In this document: positions 59,511-64,000 of the stretch, piece by piece
Layout of the letters: each line of letters starts with the position of its first letter
Numbering within the stretch: position 1 is the stretch's first letter
Assembly: GCF_014649115.1 (NCBI RefSeq)
Contig: NZ_BMSK01000016.1
Location: 124,572-188,571 of the forward strand
Direction: 5' to 3'
Length of the DNA: 64,000 bases
DNA from: Streptomyces eurythermus
GTDB lineage: Bacteria; Actinomycetota; Actinomycetes; Streptomycetales; Streptomycetaceae
Made by a program: the position numbers and the translations under genes
The notes under the pieces: generated by a model
Database searches by the model: none
Seen by the model: only the letters and a program-made list of their open reading frames with translations
Told to the model about the DNA's origin: nothing

Positions 59511-60500
59511 TCAAGGGGCCTGCGGCGTGCTGTCGGTGCTGGTCAGGGGGGCCTGTGGCGGGCCGTCGGGGTCGATCACAGGGGCCTGTGGTGGGCCGTC
59601 GGGATCGATCACAGGGACCTGTGGCGGGCCGCCGGTGCCGGGCACCGGGAGCGGTGGCGTGCCGTCGGCGTACCGCTCCCGTCCGCCGTCGGTGTGCCCC
59701 GGCGCCGGGGCCCGGTCCTGGTCCTGGTCCGGCGGGGACGGCCGGCCGCCGCGCTCCAGGAAGTGCAGCAGTTCCACCGGGATCGGCAGCACCAGCGTGG
59801 AGTTCTTCTCGGCCGCCACCGCCATCACCGTCTGCAGCAGCCGCAGCTGGAGCGCGGTCGGCGTCTCCGCCATCTGCTGGGCGGCCTCGGCGAGCTTCTT
59901 CGACGCCTGCAGCTCGGCGTCGGCGTTGATGATCCGGGCCCGGCGCTCCCGGTCCGCCTCGGCCTGGCGGGCCATCGACCGCTTCATCGTGTCCGGCAGG
60001 GACACGTCCTTGATCTCCACCCGGTCGACCTGGATGCCCCAGCCCACCGCCGGGCTGTCGATCATCAGCTCCAGGCCCTGGTTGAGCTTCTCGCGGTCGG
60101 AGAGCAGGTCGTCCAGGTCGCTCTTGCCGATGATCGACCGCAGGGACGTCTGCGCCATCTGCGAGACCGCGAACTTGTAGTCCTCGACCTTCACCAGGGC
60201 GCTCGCCGCGTCGACCACCCGGAAGTAGACCACCGCGTCCACCCGGACCGTGACGTTGTCCCGGGTGATGCCCTCCTGCGCCGGGACGGGCATCGTCACG
60301 ATCTGCATGTTGACCTTCTGCAGCCGGTCCACGAAGGGAATGATCAGGTTCAGGCCCGGCGACCGCACGTCCCCCCTGACCCGGCCGAGCCGGAACAGCA
60401 CCCCGCGTTCGTACTGCTTGATCACCCGGACCGCCGACGCCAGATACACGACACCGGCGGAGCCCGCCGCCGCAACGGCCACCAGAAGGTCTGCGACCAT
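59511..60500 (-). CDS. SPFH/Band 7 (stomatin-like) protein with repeat tail
   Basis: A 329-residue membrane-anchored protein. One N-terminal membrane segment is followed by VIKQYERGVLFRLGRV and the SPFH domain (about 25-190), then a coiled-coil-like helix with ADRERRARIINADAELQASK. Slipin-type proteins scaffold membrane microdomains and bind proteases. The C-terminal tail has four copies of an 11-residue DGPPQAPVIDP-like repeat. It has no NfeD neighbour. ATG 60500 was used. Confidence 0.9.
   Translation of the reverse strand: MVADLLVAVAAAGSAGVVYLASAVRVIKQYERGVLFRLGRVRGDVRSPGLNLIIPFVDRLQKVNMQIVTMPVPAQEGITRDNVTVRVDAVVYFRVVDAASALVKVEDYKFAVSQMAQTSLRSIIGKSDLDDLLSDREKLNQGLELMIDSPAVGWGIQVDRVEIKDVSLPDTMKRSMARQAEADRERRARIINADAELQASKKLAEAAQQMAETPTALQLRLLQTVMAVAAEKNSTLVLPIPVELLHFLERGGRPSPPDQDQDRAPAPGHTDGGRERYADGTPPLPVPGTGGPPQVPVIDPDGPPQAPVIDPDGPPQAPLTSTDSTPQAP
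59517..59648. repeat. 33-bp coding tandem repeat in the SPFH gene
   Basis: Units begin at 59517, 59550, 59583 and 59616, exactly 33 bp apart, encoding the 11-residue Pro-rich tail repeat. The two middle units differ at two positions only. Confidence 0.8.
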
Positions 60501-60605
60501 GGTGACCTCCTCGCCCAGAGGTCGGTTTTGTCTGTTGTTGCCACGATAGGCCCGTGAGGCCGGGATGCCGAGAGGTCCCGGCGTCCCGGCCCCACGGGAG
60601 GGCTC

Positions 60606-62096
60606 TCAGGCGGCTGTGACCAGCTTCACCGGGTCGGTCCCGGCCGTGCTGTGCCGTGCCGCCCAGCTGTCCAGCGCCATCCGGCAGGCGTGGTCCAGAT
60701 GGTGCAGCCCGGACAGGTCGAGCCGGACCGGACGGTCCTGCGGCAGCGACTCCAGGCTGTCCAGGATCTTCGGCAGCCGCAGGAAGGTGGCGTTGCCCGT
60801 CAGGCGCGCCTCTATCGGGCCCGCGCCCTCGTCCACGACGTCCAGCCTGACGTGCGAGGCCTCCCAGGCGGTCTTCACCACCGCCAGGGCCAGACCGATG
60901 AGCACGCCCTCGAACATGCTGACCGCGACGATGGAGACGGCGGTGACGGCGAGGACCACCGCCTCCCCCCGGTGCTCGCGCCACAGCGTGCCCAGCGACC
61001 GGACGGGTATCAGCTTGGCGCCCGCGTGGATCAGGATGCCCGCGAGGGCCGGGATCGGGATGTAGGCGAGCACGTCGGGCAGCAGCGCCGCGAACAGCAG
61101 CAGCCACACGCCGTGCAGGACCCGGGAGGCCTTCGTACGGGCGCCCGCCTGGACGTTGGCCGCGCTGCGCACGATCACCGCGGTCATCGGCAGCGCGCCG
61201 AGCGCCCCGCACACCATGTTGCCGGTGCCCTGGGCGATGAGCTCCTTGTTGTACTCGGTGCGCGGCCCGGAGTGCAGCCGGTCCACGGCCGCCGCGCTGA
61301 ACAGGGACTCGGCGGACGCGATCAGGGTGAACGCGACGACCGTGCCGAGCAGTCCGATGCCGGCCAGTTCCCCGAAGGCGCTCAGCGGCGGCGGCTGGAC
61401 GGCGCCGAGCAGGCCCTTCACCTCGACCGTGGCCACGGGCATGTCCAGCGCGAACACGGCCAGCGTGGCGAGCCCCACCGCGGCGAGCGGGCCGGGCACC
61501 GTGCGGACCTTCTCCGGGGCGTGCTTCCACAGCAGCAGCACCGCGATGGTGCCCGCGGCCACCGCCAGGGAGGACAGCGCGCCGGTGTCGCCGAAGGAGT
61601 CCACGAGCGTGCCGGGCAGTTCGGCGATCTTGCCCAGGCCGGAGTCGGGGGCCTTGGCGGCCATCGCCGGGTAGAGCTGCCCGGCGATGATCACCAGGCC
61701 GATGCCGGCCAGCATCCCCTCCACGACGGAGACGGAGATGGCACGGAAGTAACGGCCCAGCCGCAGCAGGCCCATGGCCATCTGGATGGCGCCGGAGGCG
61801 AGCACGATCACGCCGAGCACCGGCAGGCCGAACTCCTGCACCGCCTCGTAGACGAGCACGGTCATGCCGGCGGCCGGTCCCGACACCTGGAGGCTGCTGC
61901 CGCGCATCAGTCCGGTGACGAGGCCGCCCACGATGCCGGTCACCAGGCCCAGTTCGGCCGGTGCCCCGGAGGCGACGGACACGCCCACGCACAGCGGGAC
62001 GGCGACCAGGAAGACGACGAGCGAGGCGGCGAAGTCCTGCTTCAGGTGCGGGAATCGGGATATGAGGGTGCGGTTGTCGGTCATCGGCGGACTCAC
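60606..62096 (-). CDS. SulP-family anion (bicarbonate) transporter
   Basis: A 496-residue permease with about 12-14 membrane segments and a C-terminal STAS-like region (about 410-496) with VRLDLSGLHHLDHACRMALD. SulP signature segments are MRGSSLQVSGPAAGMTVLVY and LPMTAVIVRSAANVQAGART. It is translationally coupled to a beta-carbonic anhydrase (GTGA overlap), the arrangement seen for bicarbonate uptake, so HCO3- is the favoured substrate over sulfate. GTG 62096 was chosen because of the overlap and GAGG site; ATG 62084 is an alternative. Confidence 0.9.
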   Translation of the reverse strand: MSPPMTDNRTLISRFPHLKQDFAASLVVFLVAVPLCVGVSVASGAPAELGLVTGIVGGLVTGLMRGSSLQVSGPAAGMTVLVYEAVQEFGLPVLGVIVLASGAIQMAMGLLRLGRYFRAISVSVVEGMLAGIGLVIIAGQLYPAMAAKAPDSGLGKIAELPGTLVDSFGDTGALSSLAVAAGTIAVLLLWKHAPEKVRTVPGPLAAVGLATLAVFALDMPVATVEVKGLLGAVQPPPLSAFGELAGIGLLGTVVAFTLIASAESLFSAAAVDRLHSGPRTEYNKELIAQGTGNMVCGALGALPMTAVIVRSAANVQAGARTKASRVLHGVWLLLFAALLPDVLAYIPIPALAGILIHAGAKLIPVRSLGTLWREHRGEAVVLAVTAVSIVAVSMFEGVLIGLALAVVKTAWEASHVRLDVVDEGAGPIEARLTGNATFLRLPKILDSLESLPQDRPVRLDLSGLHHLDHACRMALDSWAARHSTAGTDPVKLVTAA

Positions 62097-62671
62097 AGGG
62101 CCTCGAAACTGTCGGTCTGCTGGCGGTGCGTCCGTACCGTGCCGGTGTGCACCTCGTAGTACCAGGCGTGCAGGTTCAGTTCACCCTCGGCCAGCTTCCG
62201 CTCGACGCAGGGGTACGAACGGAGCCGCAGCAGCTGGGTGAGGACATGGCTCTGCACGCCCTCGGAGACCTCAGGGTCCTCGGCCTTGCCGGACGGGCGC
62301 GGGGTGGCCGAGACCAGCCAGTCGCGCACGGCCGGTACGGCGGTGAGGTCGTCGCCGCGCACCAGCGCGCCGACGGCGCCGCAGTGCGAGTGGCCGCAGA
62401 CCACGATGTCGCGGACGCCCAGCACCTCCACGGCGTACTCGATGGTGGCCGCCTCGCTGGTGGGGTGCTCGGAGGCGTAGGGCGGGACGATGTTGCCCGC
62501 GGTGCGCAGCTCGAACAGCTCGCCGGGGCGGGCGCCCGTGATCAGGGCCGGGACGACCCGGGAATCGGAGCAGGTGATGAACAGGACCTGCGGGGACTGG
62601 CCTTCGGCGAGCTTGGCGAACTCCTCAGGGCGTTGTCCGAAGGTACGGGCGTTGTCGATGAGGGGCTGCAT
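62093..62671 (-). CDS. Beta-class carbonic anhydrase
   Basis: Interconverts CO2 and bicarbonate. Of its 192 residues, the zinc ligands are Cys and Asp-Arg dyad in ITCSDSRVVPAL, plus His and Cys in GHSHCGAVGAL. ATG 62671 follows GGAGGA. It overlaps the SulP start by 4 bp, so the enzyme and transporter are made together. It supplies bicarbonate for carboxylation reactions and pH balance. Confidence 0.95.
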   Translation of the reverse strand: MQPLIDNARTFGQRPEEFAKLAEGQSPQVLFITCSDSRVVPALITGARPGELFELRTAGNIVPPYASEHPTSEAATIEYAVEVLGVRDIVVCGHSHCGAVGALVRGDDLTAVPAVRDWLVSATPRPSGKAEDPEVSEGVQSHVLTQLLRLRSYPCVERKLAEGELNLHAWYYEVHTGTVRTHRQQTDSFEAL

Positions 62672-62757
62672 GTGTGTGGGTTCCTCCTGGCGCGCCTTCC
62701 CGGCGCGTCGGACTCGAACGATGGTCGTGGGGGGAGAGAGCGCGAGGCGCCCGGATC

Positions 62758-63153
62758 TCAGCAGCGGAAGACCTGAAGCGCTGCCGGGGTATGGGCTCTG
62801 GTGGCTCTCGGGGAAGAGTGGCGCGTTGCCTCGGGCGGTACCGACGGGGCCTCCGAGGCCCCCCGGCCGGAGTCGAGGGTGCTCTCCTCGGGCCATCCGG
62901 CCGCCGGGCCGCGATGCCGGTCGCGAAGGTGCGGGGTGCCCACGGGAGCGTCCGGGCTGCCGGGGGCGCGGACCGTGTCCGCTCCGGCGCGCGCCGAGAG
63001 CGCGGAGGGAGCAATTCCGGTCTCCGCCTTGAGCAGGGTCTGGCCGAACGTGTGCGCGGATGCGAAGTTTTCGCCGCCCGCGCGCAGCTGGAGCGCGAGC
63101 AGGACCGCGGCGAGGGCGGCGAGCAGGCCGCGTACGGCTGTACTGCGGAACAT
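62758..63153 (-). CDS. Small secreted hypothetical protein
   Basis: A 131-residue protein with a signal-peptide-like N-terminus (FRSTAVRGLLAALAAVLLAL) and a Pro/Ser/Arg-rich disordered remainder without Cys pairs. ATG 63153 follows a strong GGAGGGGGG site, the main evidence that it is translated. It lies 86 bp upstream of the carbonic anhydrase and on the same strand. No family is recognised; the C-terminal part could be spurious. Confidence 0.55.
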   Translation of the reverse strand: MFRSTAVRGLLAALAAVLLALQLRAGGENFASAHTFGQTLLKAETGIAPSALSARAGADTVRAPGSPDAPVGTPHLRDRHRGPAAGWPEESTLDSGRGASEAPSVPPEATRHSSPRATRAHTPAALQVFRC

Positions 63154-63188
63154 GAGCCCCCCTCCGCCCTGTTCATGTTTCTAGTACA

Positions 63189-63206
63189 GACCAAGTCTTG
63201 GTCAAT
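63189..63206 (-). promoter_or_regulatory. Promoter with overlapping 15-bp palindrome
   Basis: GACCAAG-A-CTTGGTC is a perfect inverted repeat (plus strand 63189-63203). On the minus strand it overlaps a TTGACC -35 (63201-63206), with TAGAAA 16 bp downstream as -10. A second TTGACC lies 11 bp further upstream. A repressor bound here would block transcription of the small secreted protein and perhaps the CA-SulP genes. Confidence 0.55.
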
Positions 63207-63287
63207 GAATGGTCAAGAAACACCTTAGCCGCGCAAAGACCTTTGCTGGGTTAACTGGAGGTTAACGGGCTGAGAGAGCGTAAAAAA

Positions 63288-63324
63288 CGCGGGTCAAGTG
63301 GCTTGAAGCAGCCCTTGACCCGCG
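63288..63324 (-). terminator. Intrinsic terminator of the zapE-like gene
   Basis: CGCGGGTCAAG (63288-63298) and CTTGACCCGCG (63314-63324) form a perfect 11-bp stem. On the minus strand the stem is followed by a six-T tract (plus AAAAAA at 63282-63287), a textbook intrinsic terminator, unusual for this GC-rich genome. Confidence 0.85.
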
Positions 63325-63353
63325 GTAGTTGATTCGTTATCAGATGGCGCCGG

Positions 63354-64000
63354 TCAGGCGCCGACCAGTCCCTTCGCGTCCCGGGCCAGCGCGGTGAGCC
63401 GGGATATCGCGCGGAAGTACTTCTTGCGGTAGCCGCCGTTCAGCATCTCCTCGCTGAACAGCCGGTCGAACGGCAGCCCCGAGGCCAGCACCGGCACCTC
63501 GCGGTCGTAGAGCCGGTCGGCGAGGACCACCAGCCGCAGCGCCGTCGACTGGTCCGGCACCGGCCGCACGCCGGTCAGGCACACCGCCCGCACCCCGTCG
63601 GTCAGCGCGCCGTACCGGCTCGGGTGCACCTTGGCCAGATGCTCCAGCAGGCTCGGGAAGTCGTCCAGCGAGGCGCCCTCGGTGGCGAACGCCGTCTTCA
63701 TGACCTCCTCGTCGGAGAAGGGCGCCGGTGCCTCGGGCAGGCCGCGGTGGCGGTAGTCCTCGCCGTCGATGCGCAGGGTGCGGAAGTGGGCCGACAGACC
63801 CTGGATCTCGCGCAGGAAGTCGGCGGCGGCGAAGCGTCCCTCGCCCAGTTTGCCGGGCAGCGTGTTGGAGGTGGCGGCGAGCGCCACGCCCGCCTCGACC
63901 AGCTTGCCGAGCAGCGTCGACACCAGGACCGTGTCGCCGGGGTCGTCCAGCTCGAACTCGTCGATGCACAGCAGGCTGTGCCCGGACAGCGTGCGCACCG
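63354..64000 (-). CDS. zapE: ZapE/AFG1-like AAA-type ATPase, N-terminus cut by window edge
   Basis: About 215 C-terminal residues of an AFG1/ZapE-type P-loop ATPase. The Walker B region LLCIDEFELDDPGD and the sensor-like LAATSNTLPGKLGEGRF are visible, followed by FRTLRIDGEDYRHRG, a family signature. The Walker A part lies beyond the window. In Gram-negative bacteria ZapE acts at the division ring; the role in actinobacteria is not settled. A clean intrinsic terminator follows the stop. Confidence 0.9.
   Translation of the reverse strand, partial: VRTLSGHSLLCIDEFELDDPGDTVLVSTLLGKLVEAGVALAATSNTLPGKLGEGRFAAADFLREIQGLSAHFRTLRIDGEDYRHRGLPEAPAPFSDEEVMKTAFATEGASLDDFPSLLEHLAKVHPSRYGALTDGVRAVCLTGVRPVPDQSTALRLVVLADRLYDREVPVLASGLPFDRLFSEEMLNGGYRKKYFRAISRLTALARDAKGLVGA

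Noticed and set aside
1..64000. tRNA or rRNA genes, insertion sequences, integrases
   Set aside because: No cloverleaf-like sequence, transposase motif or attachment-site repeat was recognised by reading; a short tRNA could still be missed without a search tool.

Overview
The window is 64 kb of chromosome from a Streptomyces-type actinomycete. The evidence is GC content above 70 percent, frequent GTG starts behind GGAGG-type ribosome sites, several apparently leaderless genes, and a developmental regulator of the WhiI type. From memory, the gene order on both flanks resembles the S. coelicolor region around ngcEFG - rok7B7 - xylFGH - dxs - fadAB - RNase D - whiI - hemE. No rRNA, tRNA, CRISPR array or insertion sequence was seen.

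Layout. (1) 1-11546: sugar uptake. A truncated GH92 mannosidase gene lies opposite an NgcEFG-like GlcNAc/chitobiose ABC system, followed by a ROK regulator and a XylFGH-like transporter. (2) 11703-16815: dxs, an amino-acid permease and a GT-C-like membrane protein. (3) 16846-17316: a non-genic block of 162-bp tandem repeats. (4) 17439-33036: housekeeping and development: a NYN-like protein, a propeller-like protein, the fatty-acid oxidation pair, RNase D, whiI, and the heme genes hemE, cgoX/hemY and hemQ/chdC, with a rhomboid protease, an FAD disulfide-reductase-like enzyme and a secreted peptidase. (5) 33212-36240: TIGR04222-like, DUF4142-like and MNIO (DUF692) proteins.

(6) 36387-54014 is the accessory region and the most interesting part. 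Twelve genes on the minus strand (48783 down to 36387) read as a small biosynthetic cluster without PKS or NRPS. It starts with a pseudouridine-5'-phosphate glycosidase homolog (PsuG) translationally coupled to a HAD phosphatase. MFS, VOC, cupin, membrane acyltransferase, bicupin, glutamine-dependent asparagine-synthetase-like, PrpF-like isomerase, acyl-CoA-dehydrogenase-fold, dihydroorotase-like and flavin reductase genes follow. PsuG homologs joined to HAD phosphatases build C-ribosyl bonds in known C-nucleoside pathways, so a C-nucleoside product is the best guess. The acyl-CoA-dehydrogenase-like protein lacks the catalytic glutamate and is paired with a flavin reductase, which suggests a two-component flavin monooxygenase. 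Beside these lie a LuxR-type regulator, a tautomerase, a second TetR, and a gamma-butyrolactone unit (ArpA-like receptor, AfsA-like synthase, epimerase/reductase). Two palindromes sharing a 13-bp core are likely receptor sites.

(7) 54327-64000: conserved right flank with a PTH2-like protein, an ABC pair, a zinc-ribbon microprotein, a polysaccharide deacetylase lipoprotein, a Rieske FAD oxidoreductase, an SPFH protein with a repeat tail, a SulP transporter coupled to a beta-carbonic anhydrase, a small secreted protein, and the C-terminal part of a ZapE/AFG1-like ATPase cut by the window edge.
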